From Oscheius dolichura (lineage: Eukaryota > Nematoda > Chromadorea > Rhabditida > Rhabditidae), in contig OW051493.1 in NCBI GenBank assembly GCA_932521035.1, positions 3,224,001-3,288,000 of the forward strand: a stretch of 64,000 nucleotides of DNA, in the 5' to 3' direction. Positions 23,101 to 33,737 of the stretch are shown here, in pieces (position 1 is the stretch's first letter; every line of letters starts with the position of its first letter). The translations under genes were made by a program, and so were the position numbers. Under the pieces are notes generated by a model, which worked only from the letters and a program-made list of their open reading frames with translations, did no database searches and had not been told where the DNA came from.

Positions 23101-24646
23101 ATCCCTCCAAGCCGTCGGGTCTTATGAGATTTGTGGAGAAGAGGACAGCCCAGATGGCTGACTGAATATTCGTCTGGATGGCCGAGTTCGGGGCAAAATA
23201 CAAGGACTCTAGAAGGTGGTCGAATTTAAGAGGAGAGAGGAGAAATGACTGACTGAGGATAAGGAACGTGGCTAGATAGTAGAGCGGGGCTATCCTCTTC
23301 ACTCTCCGGTAGAGGAAGTCAGAGAAATTAGAAAAGAAACTGGAATAATTGTAGCGGTGCATCATCATTGTCATCAGATAGCCGGAAAGGAGGAAAAACC
23401 TGTGATTTTCCCATTTTGGGCAGGAAAAAAGGAGAGTTTACTGATCCACCCCCAGGTAGCCATTGGGAAAGTAGTCGGGAAAGAAATGAAACAGAAGGAC
23501 GGCCGTGATGGCGATGGCTCGAAGTCCTTGGAGATGGAGTCTCTTTTCCGCCATAGCGGCTACCCCCTCCTTTGATCTCCTGTAACAAATGAGTATACCC
23601 GGGTTTGCTACATTTCCAACGAACCTGGCACGTCTTCAGGAAGGGTCAGTGGAATAGACCAAAAGAAGAGAGGAAGTAGAGGGTGTGCTTATCGACAACC
23701 GAGAATGCTTATCGAATGATAAGCATTTGGCATGAGCACTTTTAGGGTATGGCTACGTATGGCCGACAACGACGGCCGGGAGGATGCTTCTCGTCGTTTA
23801 CGGGATGATTGGGATCCCTCTGGCTCTGGTCACCATGGCAGACACGGGAAAATTTATTAGTCAGCTGGTTGGCAGGATCTTCAAAGAGGTAGGAGACTGT
23901 TTATTATTTTAAATCTTTTAGTCTCTCCTCATCCCGACGATCATCTTCCTCGGGATGCTGTCCCTCTATCCCGTGGCCACCGGTCTCTTCTTCCACTATC
24001 TCACCGGCATTTCCTTCCTCGATGCCACCTATTTTTCCCTAACCTCGATCTTTACCATTGGCTTTGGAGACATTACCGTAACCTTTCCCTGTTTTCTATT
24101 AAAATTCTACTTTCAGCCCCAGGTGAATGTTCTCCACTTGGTGGTGTTCATCGTGGTGGGAGTCATCCTAGTCACAATAACCATTGACTACGTGGCCGCC
24201 GAGATAATCGACAACATCCATTACATGGGAAGAGGAATGGGCAAGGCCAAAGAAATTGCTGGGAAAATGCTACAAGTTGGTTTAGTCATGGAGAGGAGAA
24301 CAAGGAAATTTTAGATGGCGCAGAATATGAACCTGGCTAGTCGAGGGATCTCAGGACTGGCAGCGGGGATGAGTCAACTGCAGGCCCTGGCCAGGATGGG
24401 GATGATCGGCCGACTGGACAAAGAGGTATGACGCTTCTCAGTACTTCCAGCTTGTTCAAACCTATCGCAATTTTTAAACTCTTGCACTTTTAGACACTTG
24501 AACACGGACAACAAGTCTCGGCATTTGCCCCCGTCCTGGACGATGTGGACTGGATGGACCGGGCCTCGCTCTACACGACGACGTCCGAGGATCCTAGGAG
24601 GAAGATCACCCCCTATTCTGACGGAAGAAATCTTTTCCTACCCTGA
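20158..24646 (+). CDS. Two-pore-domain (K2P/TWK) potassium channel with a host intron
   Basis: Phase-checked model: 20158-20215, 20444-20505, 20533-20694, 20728-20832, 20868-20964, 23746-23888, 23922-24077, 24117-24275, 24315-24425, 24494-24646; 401 aa. TM1 (about 45-65: HLGLVVTCIGYILLGAYMF) is followed by an extracellular cap helix with an NVT glycosylation site. The first pore loop ends VIPVGYG (about 158-164) and is followed by PTTTAGRMLLVVYGMIGIPL. The second pore loop is FTIGFGD (about 253-259), then a fourth membrane segment and a cytosolic tail. This is the K2P layout (leak K+ conductance in the plasma membrane). The first filter has Pro where the family normally has Thr. The intron 20965-23745 splits the first GYG motif and contains an antisense gene. 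The gene 24768 follows 121 bp downstream on the same strand. Confidence 0.93.
20373..20398 (+). repeat. Poly-C/poly-A tract
   Basis: About ten C followed by about sixteen A lie inside the first K2P intron. Such tracts are prone to slippage and sequencing error; reading frame is unaffected. Confidence 0.85.
21010..23554 (-). CDS. Acyltransferase-3 / SGNH membrane O-acyltransferase nested in the K2P intron
   Basis: Phase-checked model: complement of 21010-21120, 21160-21288, 21326-21463, 21504-21554, 21584-21880, 21918-22030, 22072-22398, 22458-22606, 22643-22910, 22951-23399, 23442-23554; 714 aa. The N-terminal half is a multi-pass acyltransferase-3 domain: LQGLRAIAITAVLLFHFFPD, NGYLGVDQFFLLSGYLM, THTWSLALEMQFYLLFP and CWYLVHWPIV. 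The C-terminal half is an SGNH-hydrolase-like domain with MVIGNSYAMN (nucleophile Ser near 489), KPDVLIMVMRWG and a terminal IHLTPAGLERV. This fusion is typical of the oac family of nematodes and of bacterial OafB-type enzymes, which transfer acyl groups at membranes; the substrate is unknown. The Asp expected three residues before the catalytic His is not evident. The whole coding region lies inside K2P intron 20965-23745. A 3' splice site about 30 nt upstream of the ATG suggests trans-splicing. Confidence 0.92.
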
Positions 24647-24767
24647 CATAATCTCCACCGAAACAAAGAATTGCCGATTGCCTGTTTCTACCGGATCTAA
24701 TCCCTGTCAAGTACACTTTTACCTGTAAAAGAGTCTTTCATTCTCATTCGATCGCTTATCTACTCGC

Positions 24768-25619
24768 ATGGCGGCTCAAGTCAATCGCCACCATTTCGAG
24801 CAGGAGCTTGAAACTTTCGGAGACGAGTTGCTGCAGTCCGGGATGAATTTGGGCCACACGTCGCAGGATCTGATCGAGCTGTCGAGACGGACGCTGCAGC
24901 CGGAGGAGCTGGCCGACACGGTCAACAGCGAAGGCCCGGTGGAGACGCCCCTCGAGAAGGTGGACAACGTGATGAGCTGGACGGCCATGATGCTGCTGTT
25001 GGGCGGAGGAGTGGCCTCGGCCATCGGCTCCTACATCCTGGCGCCCGTGCTCGGTCTCTTCTTCAGCCGGATCGGCGCCGGCTTCTTCGCCTTCGTCGGC
25101 TTCCCGCTCTACGAGCTGTTCACCATCTTCAAGAGCGACGAGGAGGGGGCGGCCGATGCCAACGTGCGCTTCCGCCTTCTGAGTCTGTCGCTAAGCCAGG
25201 GGCTTCTCGTCGGCTTCGCCCTCTCGGACCACTACCTCTCGACCCAGCCGCTCATGTGCCTGACTCCGTTCGTCGTCGGCTACCTCTTCACCTCGTCCCT
25301 CGTCCAGCGCCAGCGAGCCAACCGGCGCCAAGTGGTCCTGCTCTGTGCCAGTGCCGCCTTCGCCGCCAATCTGGCCCTCGGCCTGAGTGCCGGTCTCCTG
25401 TCTCTGCCCTACGTCTTCCTGTCCCTACTCTACGTCGCCTTCACCGCCCTCGTCCTCCTCCACATGATGCATAACATCTACAGCTTCGACGAGCGCACCC
25501 ACCTCCATCTCTACCACGTGGTTCTTTTCACTGGGCTCCTCCTGATCAAGGCCCTCACCTTTGGACTCTTCGGCTACAGCAGCGCCGAACTCGAGGTCTA
25601 CAGGCTTCAGAGACTGTGA
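24768..25619 (+). CDS. Intronless multi-pass membrane protein, Bax-inhibitor-1 (TMBIM)-like
   Basis: A single open frame encodes 283 aa. A soluble N-terminus of about 65 residues precedes six or seven membrane segments, including SWTAMMLLLGGGVASAIG, LPYVFLSLLYVAFTALVLL and HVVLFTGLLLIKALTFGLFG. Length, topology and the loop before the last segment (NIYSFDERTHLHLYH) resemble Bax-inhibitor-1 proteins, ER membrane proteins that affect calcium and stress-induced death. The match is weak, so another small membrane family is possible. It has no intron although its neighbours are intron-rich, and third positions are very GC-rich, so a retrocopy is possible. The stop codon overlaps an AATAAA. Confidence 0.55.
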   Translation: MAAQVNRHHFEQELETFGDELLQSGMNLGHTSQDLIELSRRTLQPEELADTVNSEGPVETPLEKVDNVMSWTAMMLLLGGGVASAIGSYILAPVLGLFFSRIGAGFFAFVGFPLYELFTIFKSDEEGAADANVRFRLLSLSLSQGLLVGFALSDHYLSTQPLMCLTPFVVGYLFTSSLVQRQRANRRQVVLLCASAAFAANLALGLSAGLLSLPYVFLSLLYVAFTALVLLHMMHNIYSFDERTHLHLYHVVLFTGLLLIKALTFGLFGYSSAELEVYRLQRL

Positions 25620-25624
25620 ATAAA
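25619..25624 (+). terminator. Poly(A) signal overlapping the stop codon of the TMBIM-like gene
   Basis: AATAAA begins with the last base of the TGA stop (TG-AATAAA), implying a 3' UTR of only about 15-25 nt. Confidence 0.6.
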
Positions 25625-25680
25625 ACTAGATCAATCCAACTGTCCTTATTTTATTTCTCTCTTTATTACAATTGTATTTC

Positions 25681-28600
25681 CTAAACATCCAGACCCTCGG
25701 CTATTCGAATGATCTTGTAGAAACTGAACGGCTCAAAGGCGTGGCCCGCTCCACCGTAGAACTTGGAGTTAAACTCGACCCTAAAATTGTATTTAACGGA
25801 AAGGAGAGGAGGACAAACCAATGAAGACGGATAGCGTGGAGGAAAGCAGAAAGACCTTCCATCATGATGAGGATACAGATGGACAAGAAACCGAAGAAGA
25901 ACCAGAGGATGAAGATGCCCACGGCGCCGCCCCAGCCGCCCATTTTGAGACCGATGGCCAGTAACATGGTCCAGAGTACTTCAGATAGCTGGGCGTGAGC
26001 CAATGACAAGGCCCAGAGACGGAGGTACGAAGCGGTGTGGGAGATGCAACCCAGAGCAAATTCAATAGTGTGGATGGCCTGGTAGACGAGGACATCACCG
26101 AAGTTGAACTGAAAAGGGGGTATTGGTCTCCCCCAACTGCAGAGCTACCTCGTGGTTGTCGTCGTCGTCGTCTCCGCCGTGTCCCAGATCAACGGGAAGA
26201 CCGCGGTTATGACGCCAGCGGATGTAGAAGGGCTTGACCAGGAGCATGACAGGAATGGAGATGACGGCGATGAGCAGGAGGATCATCTCGATCATACCCT
26301 GAAAACGTGTCTCACAACGAAGAGGAGAGGAGACTCTACCTGGTTAGGGTACCACTGCTGCTGGAAGCATTGGTCGTACATAATATATCTGTAGTTTGTG
26401 CCGTCGATGGTCACGTTTTGAACCGTGTCATTTTGGACAGTGCTGTCGACGAGATCCACATAGCCCGGGTCTCGTTTCTTCACCATGAACATGTTGATCA
26501 GACCGATGAGCAGAGAAGGAGCACAGTAGGTTCCGGGGTAGACGAGCCCGAAGATCTTCGCGGGGAAGACGTAGACATAGATCCATTTGAGGACAATTTG
26601 AACACAGAGATAGACGAAGATACAGCCGAGGAAGAGGACCTGGGGGATGAAGACGAAGACCGTATCGACGATGGAACGACGGTGGCTGAAATTCTATATA
26701 TCAAGAGGGAAGGGACAGACTGACATGTAATTGCAGAGGGAGAGCATAATTCCAAAGAACATCTGGCCGACTCCGAGCAGGATGGACGTCTTCATCTTCA
26801 TGGGGTTGAGGAAGTTGAGCTTGTTGGAGGCCAGGTTCCAGACGGGATCGACTCCGAAGGGGTACGGTCCCTGAATACGGTTTCTAATTAGGGAGGACAA
26901 CAAACATTGTCATGTTGGAAGGAATCTTCCGGTGCCCAGAGCAATTCCGGGTCCTTTTGTCCCTCTAGAGCGGAGATATTCATCATCGTATCCAGAATTG
27001 AGGGTCTAAAAAGAGGCATTCAAAGGGGAGAAGAGCAGCTGCTTACGTATAGCCTTGGGGTGTCTTCCACCCGGAGCCGAAGATGTTGATGGACTTGGAA
27101 TAGATGTCGTTGTAGAGGAAGCCGGTGTAGATGGAGAAGATACTCATCAGGAAGACGACATACCGACCGCCGAAGAACGTATTGAAGATCTCGTCTTTGA
27201 TTTTGGCATCGATGAGTTTCTTCTCGTAGATTAGGAAGGCAGACGCGGCCGAGAGCATGACAATTCCATGGCCACAGTCGCCGAACATGACGGCGAACAG
27301 GAACGGGAACGAGATGATCGTCCAGGGGGCTGAAGACGGGCCCTCCTCCAGAAAAAGGCACAGAACCTACCGGGGTTGACTTCTCTGTAGCTGGCAATAC
27401 CATAAGCATCGACAATGTTCTGGAATCCTTGGGTGAACTTGTTCAGTCGGAAATGGGTCGGAGGGGTTCGATGGGTATCCATCTCGTTCAACACGGCGTG
27501 AACATGTGGACTCCCGGATTGTTCCTGTAGAAGAGACTAGAGCAGTTTGGTGGCGCGTCTTACCACTCCCTTTCGCAGTGCCTCCTTGACCTTGTAGATA
27601 TCGTCACTGGGCACCCAGCACTCGGCGATGAGACACTTCTGGGTGACGTCGACAGAGAACATGTTCAACGTGTGGAAGATGGACTTGAGCTTGAGCAGCT
27701 GGATAGTCCACTGGGTCACGTTTAGCGCGGCGGCGTTGATTATCTTCCTAAACAAGAGTAATACTCAAAAAAAAGGAAGAGACACACCTCCTGTACTCCA
27801 GGGTCTTGTTGATGACACTCTCCATGTCCTTGGCCTGGGCATTGACCTGCTCCAGGAGCACCTGTCGCTCGAGCTGGGTCTCCGGGCAGTTGTAGACGAT
27901 GGCATGGTAAGCGGCACAGATCTTCTTGACTCGGACGCGGAGTTGTTCTCCTGAGAAGAAGAGGATGAAGACGGCCTTTCCGTGAGGTCGCTTGATTCCG
28001 GTCTTTAATTTTATTTGAATTGGGCAAGAAGGGTGCTCTTACATGGAACATTTCAGTCTGCTCCATGATGTCGATCGTCCGGAGGAAGACCTTTCCGCGG
28101 CACATGCGCCACATGGTCTTTTCGAAGGAGAGAACCTTCTCCCGGTTGATGACACCCGTCAAGAACCTAAACCGAGCAGATGGCCATCTCCCATCCTCCG
28201 TCCTACTTCAACTCGGTGTCGTCCCTCTTCTCCTTCTCGAAGTCATTCTTCAACCCAATTGTAATCGGCCCGGCCTCTCCTCTGGCTGCCTCGCTAATCG
28301 ACATGGCCGCTTCCCTCTTGGTTGACTGTAAATCTACCCCATCAATTGGAACTCCCGTGCCTGTGACGCCACCTCTGATAAGGAAAAACGAAAGACCGCT
28401 CGGCGATCGTTTACCCCGGATCAGATACAGGATCAGGAGAGGGGGAAAAGAGAGGACTTACACCATCGAGAAGACCCTGAACTCGCTCGAGCACGGCTCT
28501 CATTTCCAGCAGTTGGATATGGTTCTTGGTAAGGGCCGTCGTGTTTTGATTAATCGAACGGAGCTCCTCGTCCAATTTTTCAAAACTGGCCTATAAAAGA

Positions 28601-29005
28601 CTGTCTAAAAGAATAAGGAGAGGGGCGCGAACCTCAAGTTCAATCATGTGCCGCGGCTGAGGAGCGGGGATGTGCTCCGTCACATCGGGCATGGGGACCT
28701 CATCCTTCTCGACCTCGTCCTTGATAAAGGCTACAATATCTCGAGTTGTTGAATAAAGAGGAGACTTACCCAGCTTCCTGTCCATGTCCTCACATCTCTT
28801 GACCTCGTTGACGAACTTCTTTTGGTACGAGTTCAACTCCTGGTTCAGCTGGAACCCCGTCTATCTCTGTTTCTCTAACCCTTCTTACGTCTCTGAACTG
28901 TGCCAGACCCAGTTCTCCCAGCTCCGCGACACACTGGTAGGCCGAGTCAGTCTGCAGGAAGACCTGGCAGAGGGACATAATCTCCGAGCGGTAGATAGTC
29001 CCCAT
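25681..29005 (-). CDS. V-type proton ATPase 116-kDa subunit a
   Basis: Phase-checked 16-exon model, complement of 25681-25780, 25819-26108, 26149-26298, 26340-26685, 26725-26870, 26906-27005, 27047-27329, 27371-27524, 27564-27747, 27788-28002, 28043-28166, 28207-28374, 28415-28590, 28633-28730, 28770-28848, 28889-29005; 909 aa. The N-terminus ([31 protein letters not shown]) and cytosolic half ([49 protein letters not shown]) are typical. The membrane half has [11 protein letters not shown] and the segment [18 protein letters not shown] with the essential proton-path Arg. Subunit a forms the proton half-channels of the V0 sector in endomembranes or the plasma membrane. A loop encoded around 28374-28430 is Pro/Gly-rich and poorly conserved. 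One acceptor (AATTAAAG at 28003) is unusual but keeps frame. Confidence 0.97.
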
Positions 29006-29470
29006 TTTGACTGGAGGAGGGTGGATCCAATTACTAAAAAAGACATTTATTTGGGAATCTCGGAGAGGGCTACAGCCGAAAAGGAAAATTGAGACTTCTT
29101 ATCGGGAGGAGAGCTGCCAAGAAGCTGATAATTCCGGGTGTAGTTTCGTTTTCAAGAGGGGGATGAAAGACAGAAAACTAGGTTGCGGCCAGTTGATTCT
29201 GGATGATTTTAGTGGCGTATTTAATGGGCTACGCGGCTAACTTGTTAATTTCACTACGTAGAACGTGTAAAAATACTCATTTCTACATAACTTTTGTGAA
29301 TCGAAAATACAAAGAAGAGAGTAGAGACAGCAAAGGTCGGTTCAGGAGAGGAGGACGAGAAGACGACTACAGGCTGACGACTACCGCCACCAGCCCCTGT
29401 CAGACCGTCCTTATCAGCGCCGGCGCAAATAATGTTGAAGTACACCTCCTGGCAATGACAGTTTATTATT
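29006..29470. other. Intergenic, nothing recognised
   Basis: This 465-bp gap lies between the V-ATPase start and the 3' end of the next minus-strand gene. No coding signal is seen. An acceptor-like CTCCTCCAG lies directly before the V-ATPase ATG. Confidence 0.4.
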
Positions 29471-30000
29471 TTACTGGGCATTGGGATTGAGTCCAAATGC
29501 CTGGTAGTAGCGCACTTTGCTGGGTCGGGTCGGCTTTCTCGGCATCTGCTCGCCTCGCAGCACCAGTCCGCCCCAAAATTCGATGCTTTCCTTGGCCGTC
29601 TTATAGAGAAACAACGTCTTCAGCTGTTGCCACTGAAATTAGAGAGAGGGAATGAAGAGAAAGAGGTAAATATTACCATTGAGCCATGGCCGACGGGGAC
29701 AATGTTCTGGGATGTCTTGGCTCGTCGTCGTCCCGTGTCATCCGTAGACTGTGTTCCTTGTTCCTTTTCAGGAGAAGGGGCTCTCTGTCGGCCAGGAGAA
29801 CGCACCGTTTGTGGTGTCGGAGGTTTTCTCTTCACCGCTTTGCCAGGAGCAGGAGATTCTAGCGGTGTCTTCTCGGGAGCGGGGCTCCTCTGCACGGCTC
29901 TGGCCGGAGTAGGTGTCATTTGTGCGGCAGGGACTTCTTTCTTCTTTGTGGGCGGACCACCCATTTCCAGCAGGCAGAGTATAAATGGGGGGTTGGTCAT
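29471..30000 (-). CDS. Small basic Pro/Lys-rich protein of unknown function
   Basis: Two-exon model, complement of 29471-29632 and 29677-30000, in frame across a 44-nt intron (GTAATA...TTTCAG); 161 aa from the first ATG, or 12 fewer from the second (MGGPPTKKK). The N-terminal 100 residues are disordered, with repeated Ser/Thr-Pro and Lys/Arg. The C-terminal 50 are more ordered, with LFLYKTAKESIEFWGGLVL and ending RYYQAFGLNPNAQ. I do not recognise the family. The ordered tail has one hydrophobic stretch that could sit at a membrane. AATAAA-like hexamers follow the stop within 10 nt. It is divergent from the next gene, with 47 bp between starts. Confidence 0.6.
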
Positions 30001-30047
30001 AAGAACTAGACAAATCCAGACGGGTTACTTCGCAACCGGACAGCAAC

Positions 30048-30756
30048 ATGGACCGGAGGAAGCTCTCTCTAACCCTTTCGGAAGATGACCTACGAAGGAA
30101 TAGCCAGTTGGGTGAGTAGCACTGCCGACTCTAGAATGAGTCTTAGACAGCAGAAGGAGCACTCCCACTCCCTCTGTAAATTTCACCTCCGAGGATGAGC
30201 TGAGAAAGCGGATCCGCGAACTGATATCCGAGGAGAAGCCGACAGACCGCCGTGATCCGCCTCGTCCCGTAGCTGCTGTCACCCCTATGATTGCCAGAAG
30301 GGAGCCATCCCCTGTGCGCCCCAAATCAGTGGCCAAAACTCCCGTTCCTCGTCCAGACAACGTGAGCTGTTGACTATTTCCCTGTTGTTTGATGCCACAT
30401 TCCTATTCAAATCCTCTTTTCAACAGGAAGTGAAGCAGTCGACGCCGTACCGTCGCGTCAACGATCGGCAATACTTTAACTGGGATGATGACGAGGAGAC
30501 CGCTCCGGTAGACCACCCTCCGACTGTACCGCTTACTCATACCCATACACAGAGCCGGTACTTCTATTTCATTCAAAATCAACAATAAATTAGATGGGAT
30601 AACCCACCACCCCATTCGAAAGACAACTGCGAATTGTGTGCCCTAGCGAAGAAGGCATTCGACCGGGAACAGGCGAAGAAACTGAAAAAGAAGACCAACA
30701 ACGTCAGCAGACACTGTGAGACCCTCCGGGAGTTCCAAGAAGACTATCGTGAATAA
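30048..30756 (+). CDS. Small charged protein of unknown function
   Basis: Phase-checked model 30048-30111, 30147-30361, 30427-30557, 30594-30756; 190 aa. The N-terminus and middle are rich in Arg, Ser, Pro and Glu (SEDDLRRNSQ, DELRKRIRELISEEK). An acidic aromatic patch follows (YFNWDDDEETAP), then a C-terminal helix with NCELCALAKKAF. No known domain is recognised; CELC alone is too short to call a zinc site. It starts 47 bp from the divergent gene at 30000, so the two probably share a promoter. The TAA stop lies inside an AATAAA. Confidence 0.6.
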
Positions 30757-30757
30757 A
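30752..30757 (+). terminator. Poly(A) signal containing the stop codon
   Basis: The sequence GAATAAAT places the TAA stop (30754-30756) inside the hexamer AATAAA. Confidence 0.6.
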
Positions 30758-30988
30758 TATTAGCCGTCTGCCCTTCTGTGTAATTACCACCAGCTGGCGG
30801 CGAGGAGTCGCCATGACGACGACGGGTGGCCGTAGCCTTTACAGCAATGTACTCCTCCGCTAAGGCTGCCGGGAAGGGGCAACTCTCCCAATCGGCTCTA
30901 GTTGGTTGTCCTCCTTCTATAATCTTTCCCTCCTAGAGTTATCTTCAAGGCCTCGAGCAGTCGACGAAGAAATTAAAGGCGGGAAGCA

Positions 30989-32696
30989 ATGAGAAGCCAA
31001 AGTAGGATTACCTCTAATCCGTCGTATGCCTTTAGACCCCCGGCTAGCTTGTCCTCCCGCCGTGGATCGCTCTCCTCCATGATATCCCAGCTGAGAAGTG
31101 GAAAAAGCCTCGACTCTTCGGATGAGGAGGATGTCTTCAAGTAAGCTGCTTCTTGAGCCAGTCGAATTGTTTTAGTGAATCTTTCGGGAAGTTGTCCTCC
31201 ATCATGGACGAGTCCAGTGAATCCTCGGGGAGGGAGAAGGTTCTCCTGGACATAAACTTTGATCCTTTGCCGAAATCAAGTCCCAATCGAGCATTACCAG
31301 GTAGACACCCCTTTGTTCTCCTTCAAACAGCCACTTCAGGCCTAGTGGCTCAAGTGGGAAGGAGCTCGATTTCTGAATTGAGAGAGCTCCGAAATTCCAT
31401 TGATCAGTCACTACAGCAACCAATCCAACAGAATTTAAAGGTAGACACGTTTGTCTATTATAGAAATTGTCATAGAAAGATTCGGCTAGAGGAGCCAGTG
31501 AGAAACCAAAGCTACGGAAGAGTCTGTTCAAAAAACAAGAGAGCGAAGAATTGTCCGAAGTGGAAGAAGAGGTCGAGACAGAAAGGGTAAGGCACCGCCT
31601 CTCTCTCTCTTGTAACCAATTTATTTTCCAAGGAGGAAACAAAGAAACCGACGGCTCCCAAGAAGAGTCCATTTAAAAATGCCGTGGAGAGCGGCTCTTC
31701 AGACTTGGAATCGATCGATTTCGAGGTACGGTCATGATAATAGATCAAGGAAATCGTCTAGGTAACAAAAGGGCCGGTGGAACGTCTCCGCGAGAGAAAG
31801 GTCTCCTTCCGAACACCGACGCCCACTGACAGCTCTACGAGTAAGGTATCCAGCCCTGAGTTGTCTTCCCGGTCAGAGAGCAGCTCCAAGAGTTCTTCGA
31901 GTTCGTCAAGTTCTAGCTCATCCAGTTCTTCCGAAGCGTCTACGACGAAGTAGGGATATCTATTTCCTGAAAAACAGCATTCAGGGCCTCGTCGTCCTCG
32001 AGGGCATCTAGCTCTTCGTCCAGCTCTTCCTCTTCTACTTTGAAAGGGAGCGGGAAGGAAGAGACAGACGGCTATGACAGTGACTCGGAAGAACGAGAAG
32101 TTGTCAAGGAAGAAGAAGCTGTTGAAGTGACTGAAGAGACTAAACAAGAGAATCCACCGACACCGGTTCCAGAGGAAGAGAGACAGTCTCCAGAAGTGGT
32201 ACAGAAACAACCATCACCTCCTAAAGAAGTTGCCAAGAAAGTCGAACAAGTTCCTCCAAATGTCCAATCCACGTCAAAGACATCTTCCACCGAGAGACCT
32301 ACTGTGTTCCCTGTCGTGGAAAGAGAATTATTACAAGAAATGATGGAACGCTACATGGCCGAGTTGAAACCTCCTCCTGCTAAAGAAGCACCTCGACAGG
32401 AGAGGGGGCCATCGGCTGTAAGCTCATCAACACAAACCGACGAACTTCCTCCTCCCCTGGCCAAGAAAGTTGAAATATCTCCCCTTCAAGAAGCTTTGCT
32501 GGTGTCTGATGGCATCCAAGGAGCTCTGCAATCTGTGATCAAGACCCACATCCAAATGGTAGACGAAATGAATCGGCTGGAATGGGACATGAAAAAGAAA
32601 TGGCAGCAGGAGCTGGATAGATTGAAGGCAGTCGTCGAGAGCCCCTCTATGGACAGATTGACCCAGCTCATCGAGGAACGCAATAGGAAAGAATAG
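30989..32696 (+). CDS. Ser-rich low-complexity protein with C-terminal coiled coil, unknown function
   Basis: Phase-checked model 30989-31140, 31176-31300, 31340-31440, 31476-31586, 31633-31725, 31762-31949, 31985-32696; 493 aa. The protein is largely disordered. Acidic and Ser clusters occur around 190-300, including two near-pure Ser stretches either side of the last intron. Glu/Pro/Lys-rich sequence follows, then a predicted helix or coiled coil over the last 100 residues (VVERELLQEMMERYM, MNRLEWDMKKKWQQELDRL). I recognise no family. The composition suggests a scaffold or a nuclear or cytoskeletal protein, but that is only a guess. It lies 232 bp downstream of the previous + strand gene. 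Confidence 0.65.
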
Positions 32697-32848
32697 TCCG
32701 TTCCGTTGTTTTGATGCACAAAGTGCAACGTGACTTATCAATGAATGTCTGTATTTTTTTATGCTTCTAATCAGGGCAGATTATTCATCGTTATCAGCAA
32801 GGAAAAAGCAAGAGCCAACTGTTCAAAGCACTTCGACTAGGAAATTTT

Positions 32849-33601
32849 CTAGAAAATGGTTTTAGGACGGGCAGAGAGCCACTTCTTGAGTTCGGGAATA
32901 TTGTGGACCTTCTGTAGGTGTGCCTCGATCTCGGGAAAGCCTTCGGTGTAGTCGGGAACGAATTCTTTGAGAGTCGACACGTGCTCGGCCAGGATGAGGT
33001 CAGCAAAAGTCAGTCCGTCTCCAATGAGGAACCCTAAAAGGTACTGTATCTCTCTGAGGAAAGGAAACACCAACCAGAAGGATTCTTCTTGAGATAGACA
33101 GTCAAATAGCCCAAGTACTTGTCCCTAGCCGGGATGAGGACGGTCTTCTTGATCTCTTCCAGCTCCTCCTTTGTTTTGGGGACAAATCCCGTGGCCGAGT
33201 AATAGTACGGCTACAGAACGCTTACTTTATAATTCTGCAAGAAAATTTACCTTCATCTCTTCGTAAAAGTCTTTGTACTGGTCGGCCAAGGCGTCGACGA
33301 TGGCCTCCTCCACGGGTGTCTTCCCAGCATGCCCCGTCTGCCGGGCCACATAACGAGCAACGGCCAGTGACTGGGGGATCATCTGCCCGTCCACCTCAAG
33401 TACAGGCATCTTCCCCAATGGCATCTCTAGAAATTTCTTCTTTCTGGGAAAAGGATAATTAATCCTACGGCGCTGCCGTTCGGGCCACTCTGCAACGGTG
33501 ATGCGAACATCCTCGAAGGGAATGTCGGCGATGTGGAAGAGTTGGCGGGTAACCTCGGCTAGGCCTCTGCCGTCAAAGTAGAACAACTTGTACTCAGGCA
33601 T
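32849..33601 (-). CDS. Sigma-type glutathione S-transferase (copy A)
   Basis: Phase-checked model: complement of 32849-33033, 33075-33210, 33251-33426, 33469-33601; 209 aa, standard for cytosolic GSTs. The thioredoxin-like half has the catalytic Tyr (YKLFYFDGRGLAEVTRQLF) and the glutathione-binding PVLEVDGQ and QSLAVARYVAR. The helical half has DALADQYKDFYEE and GLTFADLILAEH. These motifs match the expanded nematode sigma-class GSTs, which conjugate glutathione to electrophiles and peroxidised lipids. It is tandem with copy B, 136 bp apart. Confidence 0.96.
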
Positions 33602-33731
33602 GAGAGCTCGAGTGGGGGAGAAGCAAGATAGGAGGAGGACGGCCTTCCGCTAATATTTATATTGGTCGCCAGGTGAGATTAAAGACCACGTTACCCTCCG
33701 TGAACACATTTTTCGATACGGACAATTGATT

Positions 33732-33737
33732 TTTATT
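33732..33737 (-). terminator. Poly(A) signal overlapping the stop codon of GST copy B
   Basis: On the minus strand the end reads TAAATAAA, so AATAAA starts on the last base of the TAA stop. Confidence 0.6.
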
